From Nyssa sinensis (lineage: Eukaryota > Streptophyta > Magnoliopsida > Cornales > Nyssaceae), in assembly GCA_008638375.1 (NCBI GenBank), contig CM018038.1, forward strand, positions 15,026,515 through 15,090,514: a DNA stretch of 64,000 nucleotides, read 5' to 3'. Shown piece after piece: positions 1 through 13,239 of this stretch. The notes beneath the pieces were generated by a model. That model did no database searches. It was not told where the DNA came from and was given only the letters and a program-made list of their open reading frames with translations. The position numbers and the translations under genes were made by a program. The first letter of the stretch is position 1. Each line of letters begins with the position of its first letter.

Positions 1-2052
1 AATATTGTCATCGTGTTATTTTATTAATTTTTTTTATATGATATTGTGATTGTTTGAATATTAATGAATAAGAATTCTTGGTATATATGAATATAATAAT
101 ATGATGTGGTGTTAGTATGACATTAAATTAATGACAAACGTAAAATCATGTAATTAATTTAATTCTGCTATATCAATGTCCAATTATTTAAAATGAAGAT
201 TTGAGATACAAATTTAGGAAGAATATAATTTCTCATACGGGTGCTTGTCAATTTAGTTTATTGGTGCTAGTTAATTCAGTATCTTATGGTTGTTTGGGTG
301 TTAATGAATACAGTCTCTTAATATATATAGGTGGAGTAATGCTACACTTCCTAAATTTGTATTCTAAATTTTTATCTTAAGTGATGTGACATTAATATGG
401 TGCTGAATTAATGTCAATACTTGAAATCATGTAATTAATGTGATTCTGTCATATCTGTACCACATTAGTTGAGATGCAAATTTAGGAAGAATAAGGCTGC
501 GTTTGGATAGTGATTCAGATATAATTTTTTGAAAAAGTTTTTTGATATGATAATCTAAATTAAAAAAAAATTAAAAAAAATTAAAATTAATAATTTATTA
601 AACACGTATCTCACATTTTGAAATTAAAAATCTTATTTTGAAAGTATAAACAAACATATCCTAACATTTTTCTTATGAGTGTTAGTTAATTCAGTTATTT
701 AGTACTAATTAATTGAACATCTTAGTGTTAATCAATCAAATTTATTAAACTTATCTAGCATAATTATTATGAGAAGATTAAATTTAATAGCATCCGAATA
801 GTAATATTAGCACAAAAAATAATTTAATTAAATATGGTTGGACGAAATTTCTTGCAGTAAATAAGCGGTGTAACTTTTTCCAGTTGTCGTGATGAGTTGA
901 AAAAGAAAGGGTTGTCACTGTTGAAATTTACAAATTAGGATGTAGACCGCCCGTTTGCTTTGAAAGAGTTCTATTACGGGCCCATGCCATTACTTTGAAT
1001 AACCGTTCGGCCATTTTACAGAGCAAAATGTTGAATTTGCATTGCAAAGCTCCACTCTCTTTTTTTGTCCTTTTTCTTTTTTATGCAAAATAAAAAATAA
1101 CAAGAAAATTGTGATTAGTAAATGTTGAGTTGAGTCAAATCAAATTTTAGATTATTCAAGTTTAGTTTTATAAAATAAATTAACTTTAAATTTTGTCTAA
1201 ATTTGATTTGTTTATTTCTTCAACCCATCTCGAACGAACATCTACTCGAATTTTAAGTAGCTTATTTTTTTTATGTAAAGTATTAGACTACTCATTGGTT
1301 TATCAAGCCGAGCTCGATAAATTAATGAAATTCAAAATATGTTCAAGTTTGATTTATTTATTCCACGAGTCATTTCAAATGAGTTTCTAACAGAATAAAT
1401 CAGTAACCGAATCCGAATAACTTTATTCGATTTACAACCCTAAGATCTAGCAAAGCTGACTAAAAATAAAATATTGCTTTATGTCCTAAATTTTTATAAC
1501 CTAAATAATGTGGCAATAGATTATCAATAAAAATATTTATAATGTGTTTAAAATATTACCAATAATTTAATGCCAAATCATTTAAAATGTAAATTTTGAT
1601 AACAAAATTTAAAATGTTATTTAACATATCCGCAAACAAGAGAGGTTGCATTTCACTGGGTTGTCCAAGATGACTAAGATTGAATGCTAATTTTCTCACA
1701 TGTTAGATGCTATATAAGAGTTGTTGGAAAAAATGGATTATTTAAGCATAATTTTTGGTCATCTTTGAACCAAAATTAAAGTGCATCCCACATTATTTTA
1801 GGTGGGTCAACATGAAAATATGTTCTCTTCCATAAGGAGATCAAGAATATATATTGGATTGCTCAAAACATTAAAGAGTAAATGAGAAATTATTTCAAAA
1901 CATCACCACTTGAAAATGGTAACAACTTGTGAAAAGCTTGTGGAAATCTTATGTCCCACATAAGATGGGTATTTAGAACTTTAAAGAGTATATATATAAT
2001 TACCTTGAATGAGGATTTGGGCCCGAAGGGAGTTTGGGTCTCTAGGGGCACC
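1..2052. other. AT-rich intergenic DNA with MITE remnants
   Basis: No open frame here looks like a gene; the short frames are low-complexity. The stretch holds small inverted-repeat elements (see 347-489 and a related arm near 190-230) and a separate AT-rich segment near 1480-1625 whose ends are also partly complementary. A sequence starting GGCTGCGTTTGGATAG near 486 resembles the start of common plant MITEs, but I could not delimit it. Confidence 0.6.
347..489. repeat. Small inverted-repeat (MITE-like) element
   Basis: The left end CTTCCTAAATTTG (347-359) is matched by its inverted copy CAAATTTAGGAAG (477-489). The left arm continues as GTATTCTAAATTTTTATCTTAAGTG and the right interior is complementary in part. 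The same right arm occurs upstream near 205-230 (GATACAAATTTAGGAAG), so at least two copies lie within 500 bp. It has no coding capacity. Superfamily is not determined and no clear target duplication was found. Confidence 0.55.
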
Positions 2053-2057
2053 TAAGT

Positions 2058-5000
2058 TGTCACGACCCCAAACCCACCCTATGCGGATTAGGGATCCGTG
2101 ACCCGGGTCTGCGGCCCGTGGACCGTTCCCCGTCAAAAGGATCTGAAATACTGGATAAAGTTTTAGCAAAATATTTTATCATTATGTAATACACCTGGTA
2201 GCATAGTCAGGTCATCATTTAGATACATGTCAGAAAGGACATAAGTGCTTTAAAATACAGATCCTCAAAAATAACACCAACAAACAGGACCGTGGTGACA
2301 TGGGAGTATTAAGACCTGTCAACATTTAACTTAATATAAAACTCGTCAAAACAGCTACCAGTAACTAGCAGCGTCTAAACTTCTTGAGCGCCTGAGGGTC
2401 CTGCTAGATCCTGCTGTCCTGAAAAAAAATTTAAGGGAGGGGGTGAGCTAATAGCCCAATAAGTAATTTCCTAGCTTTAACATGGGTTCGGGTTTGTCCA
2501 ATGAAATGATAGAACAAGGAATAACAAATGGCCAAATGGGCAATAATGAAAACATAGCCAGTCACCAAAATGTGTAAAGTATCGACCCGATGGTCCAAAA
2601 GGCATATCCCACAATATAGATTAAGAGTCAATAACAAAACCAATTGAAATTGGGATCTGGCCTATCATGATGGATTGCTGCCACAACAATACGTTAGCCA
2701 ATCAAAGATATACCATGCTTGCAACAATATGATCATTTAAGAGGGTATAAAAATATGATCATACAATAAAATCAAGAATAATCTAACATCGAATTCAAAT
2801 AACCCAGATATACGTGAATCTCCCGGGGCCCGGCATACCCCACTAAAACGCATGCTCAGATCCGCCACAGTTCCTCGGGCTCTTTGAAAAGCGTTAGAGC
2901 TCTTTTCAATACAAGTCCCGTAGGACACAACAGACCCCAAAGGGTCTTTTCCCCACGCAATCTGTGAATGGATGGGCCGTTGTGACTGAGCACAACCCCG
3001 GGTACGAACCAAATATCATGACCAACAAAATTCCACACGGAATGTATAACAGTACCAAACAATTGATATTAAAATTCAACAAGTTATGAAGAGTGTGGAA
3101 TAACAAGTTTTATATCAATGGAATATATCTCAAGACCAGGTCATGATATAATAGCGCAATGATGCTTAAATATCATAAATCGAATCCATGACGATGCAAG
3201 TAAATAAGTCAAATCCAAGAATAAGCATATCCGATAACTACAAGTCGATTGGCTTCAAATCAAGTGCATTAGGTAACGATCGAGTACAAATTTGGCAGCA
3301 TATTAAAAGAAACGTGACTGGCTGGGAATAACCCATATTAAAGCGTCAGAATTACTTACCTCAAAATGACTCAGTAGTTCAATTAATTTAAGTCTCCTTC
3401 CCTTTATCTTTTGACGTGCCTGTCATTCGAAAATAAACTCAGTCTATAACTGTAATCGAGCTATATGCTGTATTCAAATATACTAATCTTGGCTATCGGT
3501 ATCTCGATTACTAATTTAGATGTCGTCATCGCATATGGAACGTCGAATAAAATAAGTTTAGGCTTTTACGGATCTTAAATTGGATGTCCGGATTGAAAAG
3601 GGCAAAACTGTCATTTTGCACTTTACGTGTATTTTATTCTCGGGACCTCTTTTCAAAATTTTGACTTCACCATTGGTTTCAGAAGGCTTGAGATAATAAA
3701 CTTTGACTATTCATTCATCTCTTTTGGACTTTGTTTGACTTAGTTTAGGACTTGGGTATTTTTGTAATTTCTTAAAATAATATTTAATCATTTTTTTTTT
3801 CTGTTTTGGGCACTAATATAATTGTTTAAGACTTTTGGGGTTGGTTCACAAATTCCAATAGTTCCGGTCTGAACCGGTGGGTTCACTGGCTCAAACCTTA
3901 AACTGGTTTAAAATCCCACTGAACCGACCGGTCCAAGAAAACCAAAACAGGTCCCCCCGTTTTTCTGGTGGTCTTCTCCGGTACCCTTTCCGGCGCCGGT
4001 CGCCGGAACAGTGCAACCCGCACGGTTTCTTCCATTTTTTTCCATGGATTTCACGTCCAAACTCCACTATTCCTATACCAATCGAACCATAGAACTTCCA
4101 GAAGTATTTTAGGACCAAGTTTGGACCCAAACGTTACTGATTTCAACACCCATTTTTGGTTTTTCCGGCCATTGCACCGGCGAGAGAATAATCGGCCATC
4201 AAATGGCCGTTTCTCAACCATTTTGTGTGATTCAAAGCCTGTTGGACTCCTGGAGGTGTCCTCTACTAAATCCCAATCTTAAAATCAAGATTAAATCAAC
4301 CTACAAACATCTACCATGGTTGACCGTAGCTAAAGTTCTTGGTTTTCATGTTTTTCTTTCATACTTTGATTCCTATAATTTCAAAATTGGATCTATAACA
4401 GCATAGAGTAAAAATTAAAGCAACAAAGTATAATTGGTTACCTGTTTGTATGTTTTCTCCAGTTTGCTCCAAAGTCGGTTCCTTTCTCTCTCTCTAAAAT
4501 TTCTTTTCTCCCTTTTGTGCGACTGGATCTCTCTCTCTCTTTTCCTAATTCCTTCCTTCTAATTCTCTATTGTTTCTCCTCTCACCAACATTCAATTGGT
4601 GGTCTTGCCACCTGGTCACATATCAAGACACCCACACACACTTGTTCATGCACGGCTGCCATGCAGCCCAACTCCTCAACACCTCATCTCCCACTCACGG
4701 TTTTCCCTTCACAAAACCATGTGCTAATAGCACATGGTTTATATATATATATATATATAAAATATATAATATATATATATAGGATATACCAGTCGTATAC
4801 ATGTATATTTATATATATATATATTTAATACACATTCATATATATATATATATTAATAATAATTATTTACGTATAATTTTTACATCCAAACACATATATA
4901 TACTTATGTGCACGGTTCCCTTTTCTTTTTTTTTTTTGAAACCAAGTTCCCGAGGCGACGTCACTCGAACACTTGTGGCAGTTGTCATTTCATGTTTGTG

Positions 5001-5137
5001 TCTCATATATTAAATATGTCATTTAACCGTGCATCCATTTTATTTACACAATAAATTCAAAGTACAACCCGGGTTTACACATCATAACCCGGTCTAACCT
5101 GGGTCAAGTACTGTCCGACTCGGGTCGAGATATTACA
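2058..5137. mobile_element. 3.08-kb solo LTR or LTR-only retroelement with 5-bp target duplication
   Basis: The element begins TGTCACGACCCC and ends GGGTCGAGATATTACA, so it has TG...CA ends and partly inverted termini (CGACCC versus GGGTCG). It is flanked by identical 5-bp sequences TAAGT at 2053-2057 and 5138-5142. These are the marks of an LTR integrated by a retroviral-type integrase. No gag, protease, reverse transcriptase or integrase frame is visible, and I see no second LTR, primer-binding site or polypurine tract inside. The best reading is a long solo LTR left by recombination, with a non-autonomous LTR element as the alternative. Copia or Gypsy cannot be decided. A (TA)n microsatellite lies near its right end. 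Confidence 0.75.
4741..4853. repeat. (TA)n microsatellite cluster
   Basis: Interrupted runs of alternating T and A across about 110 bases lie inside the solo LTR. The run contains several short ATG-open frames that translate as repeats of Ile-Tyr; these are artefacts of the dinucleotide repeat. Confidence 0.85.
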
Positions 5138-5142
5138 TAAGT

Positions 5143-7873
5143 TTTGTGGAAAGGGGAGGACTTAGCACATACTTGGTCGAGTTCGTGCGCACACCATCAT
5201 GTCAGGTTCGGGCTTGGCCCACTATATATATAGACAAAATTTATTTCAATATTTTAATTATTTTTTTCATAAACGCTGTCATTTTGTTACCAATGTAAAA
5301 CAACAATGAATATACTGTCATTTTCAAATTCGAAAATTTGAAATTGAACTGAATAGTCGCCTTATTTAACTTAAACACGAACAACTGAACTTGTTCAATG
5401 TAAAGACGCATTTATTAGAGTTTGTGACTATTCGAATAATCACTAGTTCCTCAATATAAACCCAGTCTGTCCTCGTTAACAAAAATTCAGGTGTAACGAG
5501 TTCTCATTCATATATTACGAGTCTGCGTCTACATATTGAGAGAATTCAAATACAATTTTTGATTTGCAGTGCACAAAATATTGAAGTAGTTATTCTATTC
5601 TGCATGACTGTTGTATCATGTGAGACAACCGCCGTTGAAAATTCGAAGCACTAGTGCGAGGGCGATATTGTCTTAAGGACATAATGTAAAACACTAGCCT
5701 TGGTCAATCACAATTGTACGTCTGAAATTTTGCTGTAAGCTGTAAGTTCTATATCCTGTTTACTTAAAGTAGTTTTTGTTTTCTGTTTTTATGAAATCAA
5801 TTTTATTTTAGGTTTAATTTCAAAATTAGTTTTACAAATACAGATTACAGTATAGTTTCAAAATTGGTTTTACAAAAATCAAATTTCAGTACAATATTTT
5901 TGAACTATAGTATTTTATTTCAAACTACTATAAATTTTTACAATTCAATATTCTGATGAAGTATACTTTCTCTAACAAGCATAATGGTTGCCTTCTCTCA
6001 GAGTGTGCTCAAGGGCAGGACTATACCAAGACTTGGGGCCGTAACCCTTCCAAATTTTGCACCAAAAAAAAAAAAACAATTACATGTAAATCCACCTCTA
6101 ATTTTGAGAGAACAAATTTTTCTTCGACGTTTTGGGAAAAAAAATTCCATGTAAATCTTCCTATAATTTTGAGAATATAAAAAAAAGAATCTCTTAAAAT
6201 CTCCCACCCTAACTTTAAAAAAAAAATCACCTAAAATTTTACCCAAAAAACTAGAACTCCCCTAGTTAGGGGACTATTTCTAGGGAGTGGGTATACAAGA
6301 GTAACCCATATGTAGTGCCAGATCCATATTTTGCTTCTGGCGGAGTCAATAGAAAATTAATTAATAATATCATTTTTATTTTGTAAAACTTATATTTTAT
6401 TGCCAAAAAGAGAATTAATATAATCAACTTCACATGTGTAAGTTAAATATACAAAAATCATATATAAATACTAGAGTTAGTGTAATATGATGGAATAGCA
6501 TTTTAACTAAAAAAAAGGTGGCTAGGTTGGGAATTTGACTACTCAATTTGGCTAAAAATAAAAATCTACACAACAAACGTAAATTATTACAACAAAATAC
6601 ATTTTACATATAAAAGTTTGCACATATCTTATACAATAAATTTAAAGAATTTTTAACTAAGTATAATTTTATATTAAAAATTTATTACAACAAAAAATAT
6701 AATCACAACAAACTTCAACAAAAAGAATACAAATTGCGAGATTGATTCCTGTAAAAAACTAAATAACTGATTTGATTAATACATTATTTATATTTAGAGT
6801 AATTATAAATTTTGTAAAATTTAGTTCCCATTTCTTTTTTGATTTGCTGTTTTTTTTTCTTCCTTGACTTTATCTTAGTCATTCCCATACCCGTAAACCT
6901 CCATATCCCCAACTAAGACCTAAATCTCATACCTTATTCGAGAAAAAAAAAAAAAACTCAATATAAATTATAAATTAAAATTAAACAATTGATATTAAAA
7001 AAATTAAACAAAAAACTTTTATTTTGAATTAAATCAAATAATTAAAATTTAGGGAGGTCAATTGTAAAATTCAAATTTTTTTCTATAATATCATAGAGGT
7101 TAGTAGATTCTCAAAAACTTGAGTGGGGTCGTTTCTACTAAAAAAAAGCATGTAGTTACGCTTTTGCGGCCAGGGCTCGATAACTGTCCCGCATCGAGGG
7201 AGCCAATTAAGGCCAAGAGGGTCAAATGCCTGTTTTTATTAATTTGAAAGTTTTCTTATGTCTTTTCAAATAAATCTCATTAATTTATTTTTCTTCTACT
7301 TTATTTAATTTTTTTTGCACTTTATCTTGGTTGTAATTTTAATTTGATCCCTCCTTTTCTTTCTCTTTTTTTTTTTTAAGGTTAACATTGCTTCAAATAT
7401 ATCTATTGTTTTTTTTAAGTAAAATTAAATTACTCTCTCCCTCATAAGAAAACTTTGATAATTTATAATTTTTTTCATTTTTCCCTTACTTTGGACTACC
7501 CACTTTAATTAAAAAATAAAACAACTTTTTTTTTTCCTCCATTCTCCCTGCCCTCTTTCTCAAGACATTCAGTGTTTATAAAACATTAATACATTTTTTT
7601 ATATATAAAAGTAATGGGATGTTCAAATTTACAATTCATGTATTATAATATCACAATTCAATCAATTGAACAGTACAAGCATTACAAAGCAACGAAAGTT
7701 TGTCAAACAATCTAATTCAATTCATGACTGAATAGAAATAAATGCTCACTTCCCTTTAATGAAGGGAGTGAAACTTGAATTCACCTCCCCTAACAAAGAC
7801 AACATAGTAGCTAACTGGATTAACGCCAATTAGTTATAAAACAAAAATCCTTGTTAGGGATAATTGTAAATGT
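5143..7873. other. Intergenic DNA, no gene seen
   Basis: The stretch is AT-rich with poly-A and poly-T tracts and no credible coding frame. Part of it (around 6310-6460, containing GGCGGAGTCAATAGAAAATT and AATTAATAATATCAT) resembles a segment in kinesin intron 17 near 24440-24560, so it is probably a dispersed repeat. Nothing else could be assigned. Confidence 0.5.
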
Positions 7874-8959
7874 ATATTTAATAGGGGTGTCAATCGTGTC
7901 GTGTTTGTGTTGTGTCAAAGTAAAAGTATTATACTATATGGGTCGATCCGAACACGACACGATTAATTAATCGTATCAACTTGCTCAATCCTAACTCGAC
8001 CTGTATAATACAAGAGTGATACGACCCGACCCGTATAACTCGTTTATTAAACAAGTCATGTTAAAACACGAAAAACACGACACGGGTAACACGACCCATT
8101 TAAATTGTATAACCTGTTTTCATAATAAAATTACTAGATAAAATCAAATTCATTCATTTTTAACACATTATAGTAATAATAATAAATTCACCACACAATC
8201 ATATATCGTAGCATCATCTGAGATGTCAAATTAATACAATCTACAACCACGACTACAAGTCCATAACCATCATAGCATTATCCTAGGTTTCAAATTAATA
8301 CAAACCATACTAATAAAAGTAGGAACAAGTTCACACTAGCCTATTATTTAAAAAAGTTAAGTGACCTGTACATGTTCCAAATGTATCAAAATATAGTTTA
8401 AATAAGTCTCTTAAAAAAAACAATTATCAACACCACAAAAATCTACCAAATCTTCTTTTCAAAACTTCTCATCCTAAGCCACCTACAGAAAGGAAAGGGT
8501 TATATGATAACAACTAGTGCAACTAGTTTAAATTTAAAACATGTTTTTTTTTTTGAGCAAACAAGAATAAACAAAGTCATTGCATCCAGAGCTAATTCAT
8601 TAGCTACTGCGTGAGAAAGAAGATGGGAGTCAAGAGACCCAGAAAACTTGAGATGAACTCATTGGTCTAATTCACGAGCTGCTAAGTTTTTTGGCTATCA
8701 AGAATGAAGGATTAGAAATAAGAGAAAACTTTGAAACATTAGCAATTAGAAATAAGATTTTTACTAACTAAATTTTTCTACTCACCAAGCATCAAGTTTC
8801 AAGATTTACTTCATTTGAACACTCAACTGATCCATCTTCATCTTTATTGATGTTCAAATTCATGATATCTTCAGTGAGGTCATTCAACTTTACTTGAGAA
8901 GTTGTTACAGAACAAGTAAAAAAATTAAAAATAAGAATTGTAAAAAAATATTATAATAA

Positions 8960-11056
8960 TAATCAATAATTTTAATTTGTTACTTCCTTCTCCATACAAC
9001 CAATCTCTAATACGAACCAGCGCCTCCACAATATTAGGCCTTAAAGAACTAAGATATTGATCAAGAACTTGACCACCTATACTAAAAGCGGATTCAAATG
9101 CAACAATAGATATAGGAATGGTCAAGATGTCCCGAGCCATTTGAGCAAGTTTGGGATATCAATATTGATGAGTTTTTCCAATATGTAAGAACATCAAATG
9201 TTCCCTCTCTTTTAATTTTTGGCTCAACTAAATATAATTCCAATTGAGTTTTTTGAGCACTAGAAATAAACTATCGACTCTCAAATGTTTCAAATTCCTG
9301 CATTAGAAATTAGAAATATATTAGGATAAAGAAATACTACATTCATTAATGATAATTTTAATAGAAAGAAAAACAATGCAAGAAATAAATTTGTAAAATG
9401 CAGGTTGGTATTAGATTGCATGCACCCAGCTTTCTTTTTTTATCAGATTGAGATATAGAAAATTTGGAAGGGAAGTATAATGTTACCTTAATAAAATTTG
9501 TCATCTTTTTCATGATCCGAGCCATGACTATGAGCACCATCTTGAGAAGTGAATGAGCTTAATGAAGAACCTTTGGAAGATTTACGCATATACTCATAAA
9601 AGAGAGAGAATAATTTGTTACGAACATTTGTTAATTGATTGGAACCATCACCATAAAGCTTGTTAAAAGAGAACTCTATAAATTGAATCTTATAATGAGA
9701 ACCAAATATCACAGCAATAGCCAAAATCAAATTGAATTCTGACCAATATTTTTCAAACTTGTCAAACATTTGTGTTGCCATTTTACCCAAAAGAACATCA
9801 TAACTTTGCTTTTCATGAGTCAAACTTAATTGAACCTTAAACACAAGTGGAAAATGAAAGTTTGCCTTAGGATACTTCATCCCTAAAAAAAGGCAAGTAA
9901 TATCATAGAAAAACCTCAAAAACTTGTGAATCTTTTCCACTTTACTCCATTTCTCTTGAGATGGACAATGCTTGAAATTAGAGTCACTTAATTGCAAATG
10001 ACAAAAGCACGGCGGTAATAAAGGGTACTTCCAAGCATAAGAAATGTTGAGTTCCATCTTGTTGGAACATCTTGTCACAAAGCTTTGCTAGAATCCAATG
10101 AAACTTGTGTAACACATTCCAATAATTTTTTTCTCCTAGATTATGACACCTTAACACACTCTCGAATCTTGTCAATGAACCCATCAATTTCTTTCAATCC
10201 CTCTTGCACAATTAAATTAAGAATATGAGCATAACAACGAATATGGAAAAAGATGTCATCACATAAAAATGCATCTTTCAAACTAAGTTGAGTATTTAAC
10301 AATTCAACAGCCACATCATTTGCAGAAGCATTATCCAAAGTAATGGAAAATATCTTGGTCTCAATCCTCCATTGGCACAACAAATTATGTATTTTTTCTG
10401 CTAAAGAAATTCCATTGTGTGGAGGAGGCATGTAACAAAAATTAATTACTCTCTTTTGCAATATCCAATCTTTATCAATAAAATGAACACTGAGACACAA
10501 GTAACCATCAGTGACAATCGAGGTTCACAAATCAGAAGTCGAATAGATTCTATCAGGACACAACTGCATAAGGTTAGAAAGCCTATTTTTCTCTCTCTTA
10601 TGTATCTTCATCACATCTGCTCTAGCAGTGTTTCTACTAAAACTTTTGGCATCTACATACAAGTAACTAAAAACATCTCTAATGGCCTCATATTCAATAA
10701 ACTGGAATGGCAAATCATGCCTAACAATTGCAATTGTGATCAAAATTTTTCTTGATTAAACTTAAGACTCCGTGCAGACATAGGCCCCTCAGTTCGAGAT
10801 ATAAGTAATTGACCTACATCATTGGTGTATTATCTAACACAATTTTTCATATGCCTCTTAAGATTTTTAGTACCATATTTACTATCACAAAGATAACAAG
10901 AGCCACACTTCTTACACTTACATTTTGTTTTCCATCTAAATCCAAAGGAAGTAAGTCAAAGAAATTCCTTACCTCATAAGTCAATTTTCGATGGCGTTTC
11001 TTAACTTTGAAAGTTTGAACATCTTTTTCATCTCCATTTTCAGCAATTATTCTCAA
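8960..11056 (-). pseudogene. Degenerate hAT transposase (BED finger / RICESLEEPER type)
   Basis: Reading the minus strand from about 11056 down, a BED-type zinc finger lies near 10850-10925 (C-x2-C spacing in KKCGSCYLC, then GTKNLKRHMKNC). Next comes a hAT core at 10743-10141: ITIAIVRHDLPFQFIEYEAI, then SITLDNASANDVAVELLN and HIRCYAHILNLIVQEGL, the conserved region holding the C/W-rich and A/H motifs. A DUF4413-like section follows at 10078-9488 (FEKYWSEFNLILAIAVIFGS). The C-terminal dimerisation motif is at 9140-8980 (SIVAFESAFSIGGQVLDQYL). The pieces lie in different frames separated by stops; for example, the frame shifts between TYWKNSSI and MARDILTIPIS near 9140-9160. It is a pseudogene of a hAT transposase, not a domesticated gene, because it still sits inside its own TIRs. 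Confidence 0.82.
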
Positions 11057-12082
11057 TTACATAAGTCTATCAAGATAACTTATCCTCTCCTACCATATCA
11101 TCAATGTCAGACATTTCACTTTTGGAGGGGACATATTTCCCCACACTATCCTTCCCAAACCCTCCTCAAATGATTTATATAAAAACCTTATATAAAAGAT
11201 AGCAAAATAATCTGCTTTCCACACTAATGAATCCAGTCCCCTTTACATTCAATGTTGGTATTCAGCTAATTAAAGAAAAAATTAAAAGCTTATGCAAATC
11301 TTCGTTCTGCACGACCAATTGATCCTCCATTTGTCAATTCAATGCTCAATTCATTGTTATCCTCTTCATTGTCAATATTAATTGCTTCCATCTATATAAT
11401 AAAAATATAAAAAATATTATAAGAAACAAGATGAGAAATATACAACAAAACTACAATATTTCAACAATTAAAAATTAAAATATTAAATGAAGGCAAGATA
11501 CACTAGAAGCACAGAACTACTTTCAGAGGAAAGTTATTTGGTGTTCATAACTGAAGAAGAAATTATATCATTTTGCATTATATAAGAATCAGCCCTGGTA
11601 TGATAAAATGTTTTTAGGCATTGGTATGGCTTTAAAAACAAAGAAACTTAAAAGGTAAATAGAAATGAGTAACATTGTATAGAAGATGATAAGAATTGGT
11701 ACAAGAATACTAATGGCTGGAAGTCTACTGGTATATGGGCAAACCCCTCTCAGAAAAGAGTTTCCGTAAACCATGCTTTCAAATTATACATAGATTAGAA
11801 ATTTGGATGGCTGGAAGTGAAATAGAAATGCATTTCAATTATAAAAAACACATTTGATACCAACCTTTCACCTAGCGCTTTTGGAAGTTCCAGAGAGTTC
11901 ACAAAAGGCGATGGACCAACACCAGTCACCAGTAGACCATACTAACAACCCATATGGAACAACAGTGCCGTCATAAAGAATTATTTTATGAGGTTGAAGT
12001 AAATAAGCCACATAAGAAGAGATAATGGAAGAACACATATCTTAGTTATCTTAACACTAAGATATGTGTTCCGTCATACTAA

Positions 12083-12585
12083 CAACCCAACCTAACACTA
12101 TTAACTAATCGTAACCTAACACTATTAACTAATCGTATCAAGTTTCAAAACCAAAACCCAACTCATTTATTAAACAAGTTACACGTGTCAACCCACTTAA
12201 CCCATTTATTTTAATTTTTTATTTTTTAAATAAAAAATTTGCCTATCTTTCAATATGTATAGATAATTTTCATATTTAGTAAACTTTGAATATGTACTAA
12301 ATCAAAGTAGAAACTTCTTTTATAAATAAAAAATCTCAAAACCTTGATAAACTTTCAATATGAGACAAATTACCTTAACTCGTGATATTTTTTATAATTA
12401 AATGTGTTAAATCGTGTTAAATAGGTTAACACTACTAAAATCCAAACACAACATGTTTATTAGTCGTGCTATACGTGTCAACTCGTTTATGACCCAAACT
12501 TATTTATGCTAAACCCAAACCTGTTAACTTCGTATCGTGTTCTAGTCGTGTTGTCGTGTCGTGTCAAAAATTGACACCCCTAGTA
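12083..12585. mobile_element. Nested, left-truncated hAT MITE inside the larger hAT
   Basis: This stretch matches the MITE at 29961-30476 in order and content: ACACTATTAACTAATCG, then CAAGTTTCAAAAC, then the central AT-rich part containing TATGTATAGATAATTTTC, and finally a right terminus TTGACACCCCTA ending near 12584. Its first roughly 85 bases, including the left TIR, are missing or rearranged. A short local tandem copy of TAACCTAACACTATTAACTA occurs at its left edge. It makes an extra internal copy of the TIR family within the 7882-13231 transposon. Confidence 0.6.
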
Positions 12586-13239
12586 GGGAGCCACCCCTAT
12601 CAACATCTTCAACACAAGCCCTTTGGCCCCCTTCTTTTCGACTACCATTAAGAAATCTCTACGTAGAATAAAAAAAATTGCAAAATAACTAACCCATTTA
12701 ATACCCTAAATAATCTCTATGTACTTGCGCTTGAGAGAGAGAGTAGATGTTGACGATTGGACACCCCTAACCAGGGTTGAAGGGGATCGGTTGGACTACC
12801 AAAGATGAGTCGGAGAGAGGGGATCAACTGGACAGCTAGGACTGCTGTAAAGAGTTTTTTGGTAGAGAGAACTCAAAGAAATAAAAAGAATCCAAAACTA
12901 AGTGCGGTTGAGACTCTGAGAGTAGGTTTTAAAATCTAAAATTCATTAGGGTTTTTGTTTGGATGTAATTTACAAAACTAACCTTACTTATATGGATAAT
13001 AAATGGGTCAGACGGGTTTGTATTAAACGGGTTTAACACGAATAATTAAATGAGTTATTTCGTGTTAAAATGGGTCAACCTGATTACAACCCGAACAAGA
13101 CACGTTTACTAACCGTGTTAAATAGGTTGACCCGTTTATGACCCGAACCCATATAAGCTCAACCCAAACCCGCTAACTACGTGTCGGGTTCGAATTGTGT
13201 TATTGTGTTGTGTCAAAAATTGACACCCCTAATATTTAA

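Larger units (their letters stand above)
7882..13231 (-). mobile_element. hAT DNA transposon with TIRs and perfect 8-bp target duplication
   Basis: Left end TAGGGGTGTCAA (7882-7893) and right end TTGACACCCCTA (13220-13231) are perfect 12-bp terminal inverted repeats. They are flanked by identical 8-bp sequences ATATTTAA at 7874-7881 and 13232-13239. An 8-bp duplication with T(A)GGGG-type ends is characteristic of the hAT superfamily. The subterminal 250 bp at both ends are rich in CGTGT/ACACG and GGGTCG/CGACCC words, as expected for transposase-binding repeats. The element is about 5.35 kb and carries a decayed transposase on the minus strand (8960-11056). A related non-autonomous copy is embedded near its right end (about 12083-12585). 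It is autonomous-sized but inactive as read here, because the transposase is broken. Confidence 0.88.

Noticed and set aside
3877..4406. Overlapping 70-104-codon frames with Pro/Arg-rich sequence
   Set aside because: They overlap on both strands inside the solo LTR, have no family resemblance, and owe their length to local GC-rich sequence.
4741..4870. Frames encoding Ile-Tyr repeats
   Set aside because: They are translations of a (TA)n microsatellite.
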